Assembly: GCA_036389275.1 (NCBI GenBank)
Contig: DASVQE010000099.1
Span: 31,881-95,880 of the forward strand
Reading direction: 5' to 3'
DNA length: 64,000 bases
Source of the DNA: QHVT01 sp036389275
GTDB lineage: Bacteria; Acidobacteriota; Thermoanaerobaculia; Gp7-AA8
Position numbers and translations under genes: made by a program. The notes under the pieces are model-generated. The model searched no databases and was not told the DNA's origin. It saw nothing but the letters and a program-made list of their open reading frames with translations. Positions 1 to 7,830 of this stretch are shown here, piece after piece; position 1 is the stretch's first letter, and each line of letters starts with the position of its first letter.

Positions 1-413
1 GTAAGCATGTTCCATTCAGGGTTGTCGCGCAGGTAGGACGGGCGCTTTTCCTTGATGGTGTTGTTCACCTCGGAGGCGGTCTCCATCATGAGCTGGAACT
101 TGGCCAGCATCGCTTTGGCAACCGGTTTCGGGAGCGCGCGGAGCTCTTCGCAGAGGCGCTGGGCGGCGCTCTCTTCTTCGTCGAGCTCCCACGGGGCGAT
201 CTCACGCTCGACGCTGCCGCCGAAGAAGTCCGCCTCGGTCATGCCGTAGACGGCGAGCATCCTCCGCAACTGCTCGAGCTTGAGCGAGCCGATACGCTGC
301 CCCGTCTCGAAGGAGCTGATGGTCTTCTCTCCGACGCCGGAGAGGCGGGCAACGTCTTTCTGGCTCAGCCCGCGGAGCCGCCGGATTTCACGAAGTTTCA
401 GTACGAGATCCAT
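1..413 (-). CDS. XRE-family helix-turn-helix regulator (C-terminus off the window)
   Basis: Reading leftward from ATG at 413 gives about 137 residues before the window edge, so the 3' end is missing. Residues 1-60 form a classic Cro/C1-type HTH (KLREIRRLRGLSQKDVARLS, then GEKTISSFETG), followed by an acidic linker and a helical tail. A Shine-Dalgarno-like GAGGA sits 5 nt before the ATG. The gene begins 27 bp after the lexA stop on the same strand, so it is probably co-transcribed with lexA and may belong to the damage response. Family membership is clear; the target and ligand are unknown. Confidence 0.85.
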   Translation of the reverse strand, partial: MDLVLKLREIRRLRGLSQKDVARLSGVGEKTISSFETGQRIGSLKLEQLRRMLAVYGMTEADFFGGSVEREIAPWELDEEESAAQRLCEELRALPKPVAKAMLAKFQLMMETASEVNNTIKEKRPSYLRDNPEWNML

Positions 414-440
414 GGGTTCCTCACATTCCGCTACGACAGA

Positions 441-1088
441 TCAAAAGCGCCGCATGAGACCGACCACCACACCCTGCACCGCGACGTCCCGGGCAGAGGC
501 GTAAATCGGGGACATCAGGGAGTTCGCCGGCTGCAGCCGCACGCGCTCTCCTTCGCGATAGAGACGTTTGAGCGTGACTTCGCCGTTGACGTTGGCCACC
601 ACCATCTCGCCGTTGTCGGCGCGCTCGCGCCGCGAGATGATCACCAGGTCGCCGTCGAGAATCCCGTCGTCGACCATCGAGTCGCCACGCACCTTCAGCA
701 CGTAGTTGTCGCCGCGCGAGGTGAGGTGCGCCGGCACCGCAATCATCTCGTCGGAGACGTCGACTTCCAGCGGCCGGCCTGCAGCGATGTAGCCGAAGAG
801 CGGCAACTCGCGCAGCGCGTCACTCGCCTCGGAGCGCGCCGCCGGCGCCGCCGGCTTCTCGCCGGGAGCCGCAGGCTGCTCGACCAGCTCGACGCCGCGC
901 TTCTGATTCCAGTCGCGGCGGATCAGCCCCTTTTTCTCCAGCAGCGACAGGTGCTTGTAGACCGTGCCGTAGGAGGAGAAGCCGAAGTGGTCGCAGATCT
1001 CGCGGTGCGTCGGAGCGACGCCGCGCTCCTTCTGGAAGTCCCGGATGAAACTGAGGATGTCCCGCTGCCGTTCGGTCAGGTATCGCAT
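441..1088 (-). CDS. lexA: LexA repressor, SOS regulator and self-cleaving peptidase
   Basis: 215 residues, normal LexA length. The N-terminal winged HTH (residues 1-65, beginning MRYLTERQRDIL) binds DNA. The C-terminal S24 peptidase domain shows the cleavage site Ala103-Gly104 (FGYIAAGRP), nucleophile Ser137 (VRGDSMVDDG) and general base Lys174 (EVTLKRL). RecA-stimulated self-cleavage at Ala-Gly relieves repression in known homologues. The linker (about residues 70-92) is Ala/Pro-rich and longer than in E. coli. The start is fixed by the family N-terminus; there is no room for a Shine-Dalgarno, since a perfect inverted repeat abuts the ATG. It heads a likely operon with the XRE gene downstream. 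Confidence 0.96.
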   Translation of the reverse strand: MRYLTERQRDILSFIRDFQKERGVAPTHREICDHFGFSSYGTVYKHLSLLEKKGLIRRDWNQKRGVELVEQPAAPGEKPAAPAARSEASDALRELPLFGYIAAGRPLEVDVSDEMIAVPAHLTSRGDNYVLKVRGDSMVDDGILDGDLVIISRRERADNGEMVVANVNGEVTLKRLYREGERVRLQPANSLMSPIYASARDVAVQGVVVGLMRRF

Positions 1089-1107
1089 CGCCTACGTAAT
1101 GTAGGCG
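1089..1107. promoter_or_regulatory. Candidate LexA operator overlapping the lexA -10 box
   Basis: Perfect inverted repeat CGCCTAC-N5-GTAGGCG ending at the base before the lexA ATG. On the minus strand it contains TACATT, 9 nt from the start codon, which matches the TANNNT boxes found before many genes here. lexA genes are usually autoregulated, so this is the best operator candidate. It does not match the E. coli CTGT-N8-ACAG or Bacillus GAAC-N4-GTTC boxes as recalled. Confidence 0.6.
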
Positions 1108-1184
1108 GTAACAGGGCGAAAGTCAAGCGTAAGTGGCGGAATTTGCCGCGATCGCTCAGCGGCTGGCGGTAAGAAGGCGAAAGC

Positions 1185-1213
1185 AAAAAAAGAGCCGGCC
1201 GAGCGGCCGGCTC
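1185..1213 (-). terminator. Rho-independent terminator of the CsgG-like gene
   Basis: GAGCCGGCC (1192-1200), loop GAGC, GGCCGGCTC (1205-1213): a perfect 9-bp stem. On the minus strand it is followed by seven T residues (A7 at 1185-1191 on the plus strand). It lies 27 bp after the stop of the gene at 1240-1950. Confidence 0.9.
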
Positions 1214-1239
1214 TCCCCACAGTTCGGGCCCGCTGAAAC

Positions 1240-1950
1240 TCAGTCCAGCTTGATGGCTTTCTTGGTCTTCTCGCGGCGCGACGATTCCTTGGCGTTGTAC
1301 TCGTCCATGCAATCGCCCTTGTCGACCATGGCGCAGCCGAGGTACTCGCTGATCTCCATGATGACGGCGCGGATGGCCTTGCCGGTCGGGGTCTTCTCAT
1401 ACTTGGAGAGGTCGCCGCCGAAGCCGCCGCGATAGAGGCCGAGGTTCAAGCCGCCGCTGGAGGCGCGCGCCTCGACGGTGCGGGTGAACTCGACTTCGCC
1501 GGTGGTGGTGTCGATGACGCGCAGGTCGACGGCCATGTAGGCGTCTTCCTTCTTGCCGCCGACGCTGATGCCGCGGAACGAGAGACCGCCGCCGGTGCCT
1601 TTGACGTCGCTCTCGAAGGAGCTGAGCGTCGCCACGACGAGGTACTGCGCGCCGGTGAGCTTGCCGATCTTCGCGCCGGTCTTCTTGGCGATGCGGCCGG
1701 AGTCGGCCAGGTCCTGCTCGTCGAGGACGGCGTTGAGCTTCTCGCGCTCGACGACTTTGAACTTGCCGGTGCCGGCCAGTTCGTTGCTCAGCATGCCGGC
1801 CAGATCGCGGCCGACGCCGCCGTACCACCAGCCCGCGGACGTGTCGTTCTGGAACTCGGCCACGCCGAGGACCGGCTTGTCCGAAGCCATGACCGAGCCG
1901 GTCACGAGCAGAGAAATCACACAGAGAGACAGAAGAATCTTCGATCGCAT
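1240..1950 (-). CDS. CsgG/LpoB-like secreted protein
   Basis: 236 residues starting at ATG 1950, where AAGGGGAAAG lies about 5-14 nt upstream; an upstream in-frame ATG at 1992 would precede the signal peptide with hydrophilic residues and is less likely. Residues 1-22 are a signal peptide (SKILLSLCVISLLVTGSVMA). The mature protein begins KPVLGVAEFQNDT, continues with VVEREKLNAVLDEQ and GAQYLVVATLSSFE, and ends in a Lys-rich tail. These are hallmarks of the CsgG fold, used in curli export pores and envelope lipoproteins. No lipobox Cys is visible and no curli genes adjoin it, so a curli role is not implied. A strong terminator follows. Confidence 0.8.
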   Translation of the reverse strand: MRSKILLSLCVISLLVTGSVMASDKPVLGVAEFQNDTSAGWWYGGVGRDLAGMLSNELAGTGKFKVVEREKLNAVLDEQDLADSGRIAKKTGAKIGKLTGAQYLVVATLSSFESDVKGTGGGLSFRGISVGGKKEDAYMAVDLRVIDTTTGEVEFTRTVEARASSGGLNLGLYRGGFGGDLSKYEKTPTGKAIRAVIMEISEYLGCAMVDKGDCMDEYNAKESSRREKTKKAIKLD

Positions 1951-2043
1951 AGAACTTTCCCCTTTGACTTTGAACCGATGTGCGCCGCTCAATCTAGGTC
2001 GACGGATTCACGAATGTCGTGAGCCCGATCACGAAACCTGCGA

Positions 2044-2910
2044 TCAGTGCGACACGCCGCCCTCGAACCCTTCGAGGAGCGCCTTGTCCCACATTTCGAC
2101 CCGATTGCGACCGCGCGTTTTCGCCGAGTATAACGCGCGATCGGCCCGATCGAGGAGCGCGGCGGGACTGAGCACCTCCACACTCTCGACGGTATCCATG
2201 CCGGCGATGCCGATGGACGCGGTCACGGTGATGGCCGCGTCGCCGCACGTCACCTCGGTGGACGCAAGCCGCTGCCGGATGCGTTCGGCGACGACGGTGG
2301 TGTTGCCGAGGCGCGTCTCCGGGAGGACGATGCAGAACTCTTCGCCGCCGTAGCGGCCGGGGACGTCGTACACGCGGCAACTGTCGCGCAGCAGCTTGCC
2401 GATGGTCTGCAGCACCTGATCGCCGGCGGCGTGGCCGTACGTATCGTTGATGCGCTTGAAGTGATCGATGTCGAGCATGAGCACCGACATCGGCGAGCCG
2501 TGGCGCAGCGCGCGATTGATCTCGCTGTCGATTTTCTCGATCACGTACCAGCGGTTGAAGAGCCCTGTGAGCGTGTCGCGCGTCGAGACCTCGGAGAGCG
2601 CGCGGTTGCGCACCACCAGGTCGAGGTTCTCGCGCTGCAGCAGCAGCATGCGCTGTTCGAGCTCGCGATAGCGCGACTCGCTTTCCTCGGCGGTGCGCAC
2701 GATCTCGAAGAGCTCGCGCACGAGGCGGCGCTCTTCTTCGGTGAAGGGCGTGCCGTCGGCGGAGACGACCGCGACGCGCGGCGCGTCGAGGCGCACGGCA
2801 AAGTTGTTCCCGGCGTCGGGCGACTGCCCGTCGACGAGCGAGAGACGCTTGCACAGCAGCTCGGACAGCGGAGCGAGAACCCGTCCGGCCGCGGATTCGA
2901 ATGTGTTCAT
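2044..2910 (-). CDS. GGDEF diguanylate cyclase
   Basis: 288 residues from ATG 2910, chosen over the GTG at 2913 because AGGTG is better spaced (5 nt). Residues 1-60 are unassigned, about 60-100 form a coiled coil (EEERRLVRELFEIV, RYRELEQRMLLLQREN), and about 110-280 are a GGDEF domain. Visible motifs are RDTLTGLFNR, LDIDHFKRINDTYGHAAGD and the active-site loop GRYGGEEF, so it should make c-di-GMP from two GTP. No transmembrane segment or signal peptide is seen, so it is cytoplasmic and probably coiled-coil dimerised. An obvious RxxD inhibitory site was not located. The PilZ protein at 61.8 kb is a possible c-di-GMP reader. Confidence 0.93.
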   Translation of the reverse strand: MNTFESAAGRVLAPLSELLCKRLSLVDGQSPDAGNNFAVRLDAPRVAVVSADGTPFTEEERRLVRELFEIVRTAEESESRYRELEQRMLLLQRENLDLVVRNRALSEVSTRDTLTGLFNRWYVIEKIDSEINRALRHGSPMSVLMLDIDHFKRINDTYGHAAGDQVLQTIGKLLRDSCRVYDVPGRYGGEEFCIVLPETRLGNTTVVAERIRQRLASTEVTCGDAAITVTASIGIAGMDTVESVEVLSPAALLDRADRALYSAKTRGRNRVEMWDKALLEGFEGGVSH

Positions 2911-2943
2911 CACTGCACCTGCTTACTTGCGAGAGAGGCGCGG

Positions 2944-2949
2944 AGTATA
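2944..2949 (-). promoter_or_regulatory. -10 box of the diguanylate cyclase gene
   Basis: TATACT on the minus strand, in GGCTATACTCC, 34 nt before the ATG at 2910. It predicts a short leader that includes the AGGTG Shine-Dalgarno. Position and match only; no clear -35 was seen. Confidence 0.45.
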
Positions 2950-2990
2950 GCCAGACGCGCGGCCGGAGCCAACGCGCAATGTTGGCAAGT

Positions 2991-3935
2991 TCAGGCGCGA
3001 TGCTCGACGACGAAGCGGTTCACGCCGGCGCGGATCTCGTCGCCGCCGCGCACCTTGGTGTTGCGGGCCGGCAGCGTGTTGAGGAAGGTGCCGTTGCGGC
3101 TGCCGAGGTCGCGGACGCGGACCGTGCCGTCCTCGTCGCGCAGCACTTCGAAATGCTTGCGGGAGAGGAACTCGTCAGGAACGCGCACGTGTCCTTCGCG
3201 GCCGACCACGAGGCCCGCGGGCGGCACCTCGAATTCCTGCCCGGCCAGCGGCCCTTCGACGCAGACCAGCACCACGCGCGAGACCGCCGCCTGGATCGGC
3301 ACGGTGGAACGGGCGGTGCGGAGCTTCTGCACGAGCGCCGACTCGTCGGTGACCTCGTCGTCGCTGATGGTGATCGGCTCGACCGGCAGGCCGCGCTGGT
3401 CGGTGGTCTCGACGGTGACGAGGGCGGCGCCGACGCGCAACAGATGCACGCCGTCCTCGAGCGCCACTTCGTCAACTTGTTGACCATCGAGGAACGTGCC
3501 GGTATGCGAGTCGGCGTCGCGCACGACCAGCTCGCTGCCGCGCACGGAGATCGAGCAGTGGCGGATCGACAGCTCGCCGTCGGGCAGCTCGACGTGGCAG
3601 CCCTTGCGACCGATCCAGAGCGGATGCTCGTAGATGGTGAAGACGGTGTTGATGGAGTGATGCGCGCCGCGCGCGACGATGCGCACCGAGCGCGGCGTGA
3701 GCGGCCCCGGCTCGGCCGTCTCGATCGGCGCGGGCGCGGACGGATCGATGCGGTACGGCTTCATGTCGATCTCGCGGATCTCGCTCGGATCGACCAGCCG
3801 CGCCAGGATGGCGGCCTTGCTGCCCGAGAGCCATTCGCCGCACGCGCAGGTGGCGATCGACTGCGGCAGGCGCACCGCCACCACGCCCGGCACATCGTAG
3901 GCCTGCCCGCATTTGGGGCAGTGGAGGATGGGCAT
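2991..3935 (-). CDS. Twin FHA-domain protein with N-terminal Cys cluster
   Basis: 314 residues from ATG 3935. Residues 6-32 hold a CxxC plus CxC cluster (HCPKCGQAYDV, ATCACGEW) like a small zinc ribbon. FHA domain 1 spans about 84-175 (LWIGRKGCHVELPD, SIRHCSISV, DSHTGTF) and FHA domain 2 about 220-310 (LVVGREGHVRVPD, FLSRKHFEV, DLGSRNGTFLN). The Gly-Arg, Ser/His and Asn-Gly phosphothreonine-binding loops are intact in domain 2; domain 1 has HTGT in place of the usual NGT. FHA domains read phosphothreonine, so the Ser/Thr kinase at 44.7-46.1 kb is a possible partner. Divergent from the chemoreceptor gene and probably leaderless. Confidence 0.88.
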   Translation of the reverse strand: MPILHCPKCGQAYDVPGVVAVRLPQSIATCACGEWLSGSKAAILARLVDPSEIREIDMKPYRIDPSAPAPIETAEPGPLTPRSVRIVARGAHHSINTVFTIYEHPLWIGRKGCHVELPDGELSIRHCSISVRGSELVVRDADSHTGTFLDGQQVDEVALEDGVHLLRVGAALVTVETTDQRGLPVEPITISDDEVTDESALVQKLRTARSTVPIQAAVSRVVLVCVEGPLAGQEFEVPPAGLVVGREGHVRVPDEFLSRKHFEVLRDEDGTVRVRDLGSRNGTFLNTLPARNTKVRGGDEIRAGVNRFVVEHRA

Positions 3936-3942
3936 GGGCAGG

Positions 3943-3948
3943 ATGATA
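3943..3948 (-). promoter_or_regulatory. Leaderless-type -10 box for the FHA gene
   Basis: TATCAT on the minus strand with a 7-nt gap to ATG 3935. This places the expected transcription start at or next to the A of the start codon. Confidence 0.55.
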
Positions 3949-3988
3949 GTCGAGAGGCGGGTGCTCGGGTCGAGGACCCCGACACTGC

Positions 3989-3994
3989 TAAACT
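3989..3994 (+). promoter_or_regulatory. -10 box for the chemoreceptor gene
   Basis: TAAACT in GCTAAACTCC, 11 nt before ATG 4006. It predicts a leader of only a few nucleotides and no Shine-Dalgarno. It forms a divergent promoter pair with the FHA gene within 70 bp. Confidence 0.5.
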
Positions 3995-4005
3995 CCGGCG
4001 CGTCC

Positions 4006-6093
4006 ATGCCTGCCGGCAATCAGAACGACGCGAACGTCCGCCTCGGCCTGCGCTCGAAGTTCGTCGGCGCGTTCGCGCTGCAGACGGTCGTGGTGGCGCT
4101 GGTGATCCTCGGCATCCAGCAACTGCTGGTGCGCCGCGCCATGATCCGGCAGACCGTCGATCAAGGCGAAGCGATCGCGCGCACGGTCGAGTCGACGGCC
4201 GGCTACTACGTCATCTTCGGACTCAACGACGACCTCAAGAACATCGTCGGCGACCTGGCGAAGAACACCTCCGTCGACTACGCCGATTTTCTCGATGCGA
4301 ACGGCAAGGTGCTCGCCGCCAGCCACCGGAGCGTGCCGGAACCGCTCGCGCAACGGCCGCTGGCGCGCGCGCACGGCGAGGCGGTCGGCGGCGGGCTGCA
4401 CGCGTACGTGGTGCCGTTCTACGAGGCCAAAGCCGACGCCGCGAAACCTGACGCGAAACCGAAGGGGTGGTTCCGCCTGCTGATGAACGAGACGCAGGCG
4501 CAGGATGCGGTCCGCGCGCTGCGCGGCTGGAATGCCGGCATCACGCTGCTGGTGCTGATCGGCGCGAGCCTGCTGGCGTGGCTGGCGGCGCGGCTGATCA
4601 TCAAGCCGATCCTGGCGCTGGTCGAGACCGCGCGGCAGATCGCGAAAGGCGATCTCACCCAGCGCGCGCGCATCGACACGGGCGACGAGATCGGCAGCCT
4701 GGCCGAGGCGTTCAATGCGATGGCGGCGAACCTCGAGCGAACCGTGAAGAACCTCGGGCAGTCGCAGGCGAAACTCAAGTCGGTCGTCGAGACCGTGCAG
4801 TCGCGCTCGCAGTCGGTGATCCGCCGCGTCGACGACGAGAGCGCGATCATCGCCGACACCTACCACTCGATCGATCAGCTCAACAGCGGCGTGCGGAAGA
4901 TCACCGACAACGTCGAGGCGCTGTCGGCCTCGTCGGAAGAGACGTCCTCTTCGATGCTGGAGATGGTCGCGTCGATGGAAGAGGTGAGCCGCCACACCGA
5001 CACGCTCTGGACCTCGGTGGAGGAGACGGCGTCGGCGACGCACGAGATGGTCTCGTCGATCAACGAAGTCGATCAGAACGTCGTCTACCTCACCAACTTC
5101 GTGACCGACACCTCGTCCTCGATGGTGGAGATGTCGGCCTCGATCGCGCAGGTCGAGACCAACGCCGCGCGCTCGTACGATCTCGCCCTGGCCGTCGCCG
5201 ACGCCGCGGAGTCGGGGATGCGGGCGGTGCGCGAGACGATGGAAGGAATGGAGCAGATCCGGAAGTCCGTCCTCGAGGCGAACGCCGTCGTGGCGCGGCT
5301 CGGCGACCGCTCCGCCGCCATCGGCAAGATCCTCAACGTCATCGACGACGTGGCGGAGCAGACGAACCTGCTCGCGCTGAACGCGGCCATTCTCGCGGCG
5401 CAGGCCGGCGAGTACGGCAAAGGGTTCTCGGTGGTGGCGGCCGAGATCCGCGAGCTGTCGGAGAGGACGGCGTCCTCGACGCGCGACATCGCCAATCTCA
5501 TTCGCGGAGTGCAGGACGAAGTGGAGAACGCGCTGCGCGCGACGTCGTCCGGCTCGCAACTGGTCGAGGACGGCGTGGCGCTGTCGCACGAGGCGGGCCG
5601 CGCCCTCAACAACATTCTCGAGTCGGCGGCCAAGGCCTCGAACATGGGGAAAGAGATCGCCTCCGCCACGCGCGAGCAGGCCACCGGCAGCGAGACGGTC
5701 ACGCGCGCGGTCGACCGATTGCAGGAGATGGTCGGGCAGATCAACTCCGCCACGCGGCAGCAGGCGCAGGGCTCGGATCACATCATGCGCGCGGTCGAGT
5801 CGATGCGCGAGGTGACCAAGTACGTGCGCCAGGCGATGGTCGAGCAGAAGTCGGGCTCGTCGATGATCTCGGCCGCGGCCGAGCGGATGATCGACATGAT
5901 CCACGAGATCTTCCAGGTGGCGGCGGACCAGGCCAACGAGAGCGAGAAGATCGTGGCCACGATGCAGCAGGTGCGCGCCATCGCCGACGTGAACCGCAGC
6001 ACCGCCGCCGACATGAGCGACGCGGTGGGGCTGCTCAACGATGCCATCCGCTCGCTCGACGACGAGGTGCGGAAGTTCCGGGTGCGCGGCTAG
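4006..6093 (+). CDS. Methyl-accepting chemotaxis protein
   Basis: 695 residues from ATG 4006. TM1 is about 18-42, a 130-residue periplasmic region follows, TM2 is about 177-200, HAMP about 200-255, then a long helical signalling domain. The hairpin tip at about 445-475 reads DVAEQTNLLALNAA then ILAAQAGEYGKGF, the CheA/CheW contact region, with ILAAQAGE where most receptors have IEAARAGE. The periplasmic part looks like a short Cache/4HB-type sensor that was not assigned. It lies 6 bp upstream of a CheW gene, so the two are coupled; no cheA, cheR or cheB is in the window. It could serve taxis or a type IV pilus chemosensory system, given the pil genes 4 kb away. Confidence 0.93.
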   Translation: MPAGNQNDANVRLGLRSKFVGAFALQTVVVALVILGIQQLLVRRAMIRQTVDQGEAIARTVESTAGYYVIFGLNDDLKNIVGDLAKNTSVDYADFLDANGKVLAASHRSVPEPLAQRPLARAHGEAVGGGLHAYVVPFYEAKADAAKPDAKPKGWFRLLMNETQAQDAVRALRGWNAGITLLVLIGASLLAWLAARLIIKPILALVETARQIAKGDLTQRARIDTGDEIGSLAEAFNAMAANLERTVKNLGQSQAKLKSVVETVQSRSQSVIRRVDDESAIIADTYHSIDQLNSGVRKITDNVEALSASSEETSSSMLEMVASMEEVSRHTDTLWTSVEETASATHEMVSSINEVDQNVVYLTNFVTDTSSSMVEMSASIAQVETNAARSYDLALAVADAAESGMRAVRETMEGMEQIRKSVLEANAVVARLGDRSAAIGKILNVIDDVAEQTNLLALNAAILAAQAGEYGKGFSVVAAEIRELSERTASSTRDIANLIRGVQDEVENALRATSSGSQLVEDGVALSHEAGRALNNILESAAKASNMGKEIASATREQATGSETVTRAVDRLQEMVGQINSATRQQAQGSDHIMRAVESMREVTKYVRQAMVEQKSGSSMISAAAERMIDMIHEIFQVAADQANESEKIVATMQQVRAIADVNRSTAADMSDAVGLLNDAIRSLDDEVRKFRVRG

Positions 6094-6099
6094 TTCGCC

Positions 6100-6600
6100 A
6101 TGCCCGACACCAATCTCCGCCTGATCACGTTCCGCGTCGGCCCGGAGACGTTCGTGCTCGACATCATGGCGGTGCGGCAGATCGTGCCGTACAACGGCTC
6201 GACCTCGGTGCCGACCGCGCCGTCGTTCATCGAAGGGATCATCGTCCTGCGCAACGAGGTCGTGCCGATCCTCGACCTGCGCGCGCGGCTCTATCCGCAC
6301 CTCAAGGAGCGCGCGCCGCAGCCGCTCGTGCTCATCACCCACACGGCCGCCGGCGTGATCGGAATCAAGGTCGACGAGGTGCGCCGCATCATCAACGTCT
6401 CGACGGAATCATTCCTCCTCCCGCCGCCGCTCGTGCGCGGCATCCGCGGCGAGCTGCTGATCGCGGTCGTGCCGCACGGCGACGAGGTGTATCTGCTGGT
6501 GGACGTGGAGAACGTGCTCAGCGAGCCGGAGAAAAACGAGCTGCGCGGAGCGGAGCTCGCGGAACAGGGAACGCGGAACGCGGAACGGGCTAGTCGGTAG
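6100..6600 (+). CDS. cheW: CheW-like adaptor protein
   Basis: 166 residues. The first 145 residues are a CheW domain (LRLITFRVGPETFVLDI, VPTAPSFIEGIIVLRNEVVPILDLR, TAAGVIGIKVDEVRRI, LLIAVVPHGDEVYLLVD). It couples receptors to the CheA kinase. It begins 6 bp after the chemoreceptor stop, in the same operon. The last 15 or so residues (EQGTRNAERASR) are encoded by four GGAACGC-type heptamers and look like a read-through extension made by repeat insertion rather than part of the fold. Confidence 0.92.
   Translation: MPDTNLRLITFRVGPETFVLDIMAVRQIVPYNGSTSVPTAPSFIEGIIVLRNEVVPILDLRARLYPHLKERAPQPLVLITHTAAGVIGIKVDEVRRIINVSTESFLLPPPLVRGIRGELLIAVVPHGDEVYLLVDVENVLSEPEKNELRGAELAEQGTRNAERASR
6561..6588 (+). 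repeat. GGAACGC heptamer array, left arm
   Basis: Four tandem 7-nt units (GGAACAG, GGAACGC, GGAACGC, GGAACGG) inside the 3' end of the cheW-like gene. An inverted array of the same unit lies at 6751-6771, so the two arms bracket the body of the DUF5522 gene. Confidence 0.8.
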
Positions 6601-6784
6601 TCGGGACGTCGCTGCGCTGGCCGGTTCGAAATCCGTAGGGGCAGTGGCGGCAACCCGACTCGCAGCAGTAGCCGCGCTCGCGCAGATAGAGCTCGGTGAA
6701 CACGACGTAGGGTCCCTCGCGATAAAAGTGCACGCCCTCGACGAGGCGTCGTTCCGCGTTCGGTGTTCCGCGCTGGTCGTTCAC
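6590..6784 (-). CDS. Small Cys-rich DUF5522-type protein
   Basis: 64 residues from GTG 6784. The core LVEGVHFYREGPYVVFTE followed by RGYCCESGCRHCPYGF matches the small DUF5522 family, whose signature is the CC-x3-CRHCPY cluster; function is unknown and metal binding is plausible from the four Cys and one His. The first dozen residues (RGTPNAERR) come from an inverted GGAACGC heptamer array, so the true start is uncertain. It is convergent with cheW (11-bp overlap) and divergent from the heptose kinase gene. Confidence 0.75.
   Translation of the reverse strand: MNDQRGTPNAERRLVEGVHFYREGPYVVFTELYLRERGYCCESGCRHCPYGFRTGQRSDVPTTD
6751..6771 (-). repeat. GGAACGC heptamer array, right arm (inverted)
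   Basis: Three units on the plus strand (GTTCCGC, GTTCGGT, GTTCCGC) are the reverse complement of the array at 6561-6588. They encode the N-terminus of the DUF5522 protein on the minus strand. Confidence 0.75.
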
Positions 6785-6786
6785 GT

Positions 6787-6792
6787 TATAGT
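6787..6792 (+). promoter_or_regulatory. Leaderless-type -10 box for the heptose operon
   Basis: TATAGT with a 6-nt gap to GTG 6799. It supports the GTG as the start rather than the upstream in-frame ATG at 6763. Confidence 0.6.
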
Positions 6793-6798
6793 CGCTCC

Positions 6799-7830
6799 GT
6801 GTTCAGCCGCTCGCGTCTCTTGCAATTGAGCGAGGCGATGAAGGGGAAGCTGGTCGTCGTGTACGGCGACATCGTAGCGGACCGGTTCATCTACGGGACT
6901 CCGAAGCGGATCTCGCGCGAGGCACCGGTGCTCATCCTGCGCCAGTATCGCGACGACGTGCTGCTCGGCGGCGCCGGGAACGCCATCAACAATCTCTTCG
7001 CCCTCGGCGGGCTGCCGGTCCCGGTCTCGGTCCTCGGCAACGACACGGCCGGGACGATGCTGATCGAGACGCTCACCGCGCGCGGCATCGACTGCAGCGG
7101 CATCCTGCGCGCGGAGCGCTATCACACGCCCACCAAGGTGCGCATCCTCGGCGGCATGCCGCACGCCAGCCGGCAGCAGATCGTCCGCTACGACATCGAA
7201 GACACGTTCGCGATGACGGCGGATGAGTCGCACCGTTTCGCCGAGCTGCTGCGGCAGGAGCTCGCGCTCTGCCACGCCGCGCTGGTCAGCGACTACGGCT
7301 ACGGCGTGGTGACGCCGTCGCTGGTCGGCACGCTCACCGACCACGCCCACGGCCGCGCCGTGACGCTCGACTCGCGCTACGACCTGCTGCGCTATCCCGG
7401 CGTCACCGCCGCCACGCCCAACGAGGAAGAAGCGGCGGCGGCCGCCGGCACGTCGCTCTGGAACGGCGAAGACGACTCGGGCGGCCAGAAGCGCGTCGGC
7501 GAGGTGGCGCAGAGCCTGCGCGAGAGCCTCGACTGCGAGGCGATCCTGATCACGCGCGGCAGCCGCGGCATGGCGCTGCTCGAGCGCGATCGCGACGAGC
7601 CGCTCTTCATCAACGTCTACGGGACCGACCAGGTGGCGGACGTCACCGGCGCCGGCGACACGGTCATCGCGACCTTCACGCTCGCGCTGGCGGCCGGCGG
7701 CTCGTACGCCGAGGCGGCGAAGCTGGCGAACTACGCCGGCGGCATCGTGGTGATGAAGATGGGAACGGCCACGGTGTCGAACGACGAGCTGCGCTACGCC
7801 ATCGAGCGCGACGAAGAGCTGAACGCATGA
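6799..7830 (+). CDS. hldE1/rfaE1: D-glycero-beta-D-manno-heptose-7-phosphate kinase (RfaE domain I)
   Basis: 343 residues from GTG 6799. It is a PfkB/ribokinase-fold enzyme: KLVVVYGDIVADRFIYG at the N-terminus, GGAGNAINNLFALGG substrate loop, ITRGSRGM, and the catalytic anion-hole motif VADVTGAGDTVIATF near residue 280. It would phosphorylate heptose-7-phosphate at C1 for ADP-heptose synthesis. In E. coli this domain is fused to the nucleotidyltransferase (HldE); here they are separate genes overlapping by 4 bp (ATGA). It heads the heptose operon. Confidence 0.9.
   Translation: MFSRSRLLQLSEAMKGKLVVVYGDIVADRFIYGTPKRISREAPVLILRQYRDDVLLGGAGNAINNLFALGGLPVPVSVLGNDTAGTMLIETLTARGIDCSGILRAERYHTPTKVRILGGMPHASRQQIVRYDIEDTFAMTADESHRFAELLRQELALCHAALVSDYGYGVVTPSLVGTLTDHAHGRAVTLDSRYDLLRYPGVTAATPNEEEAAAAAGTSLWNGEDDSGGQKRVGEVAQSLRESLDCEAILITRGSRGMALLERDRDEPLFINVYGTDQVADVTGAGDTVIATFTLALAAGGSYAEAAKLANYAGGIVVMKMGTATVSNDELRYAIERDEELNA

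Noticed and set aside
3988..6342. 784-codon minus-strand frame opposite the chemoreceptor
   Set aside because: Shadow of the chemoreceptor coding strand; composition dominated by Arg, His, Asp and Gly.
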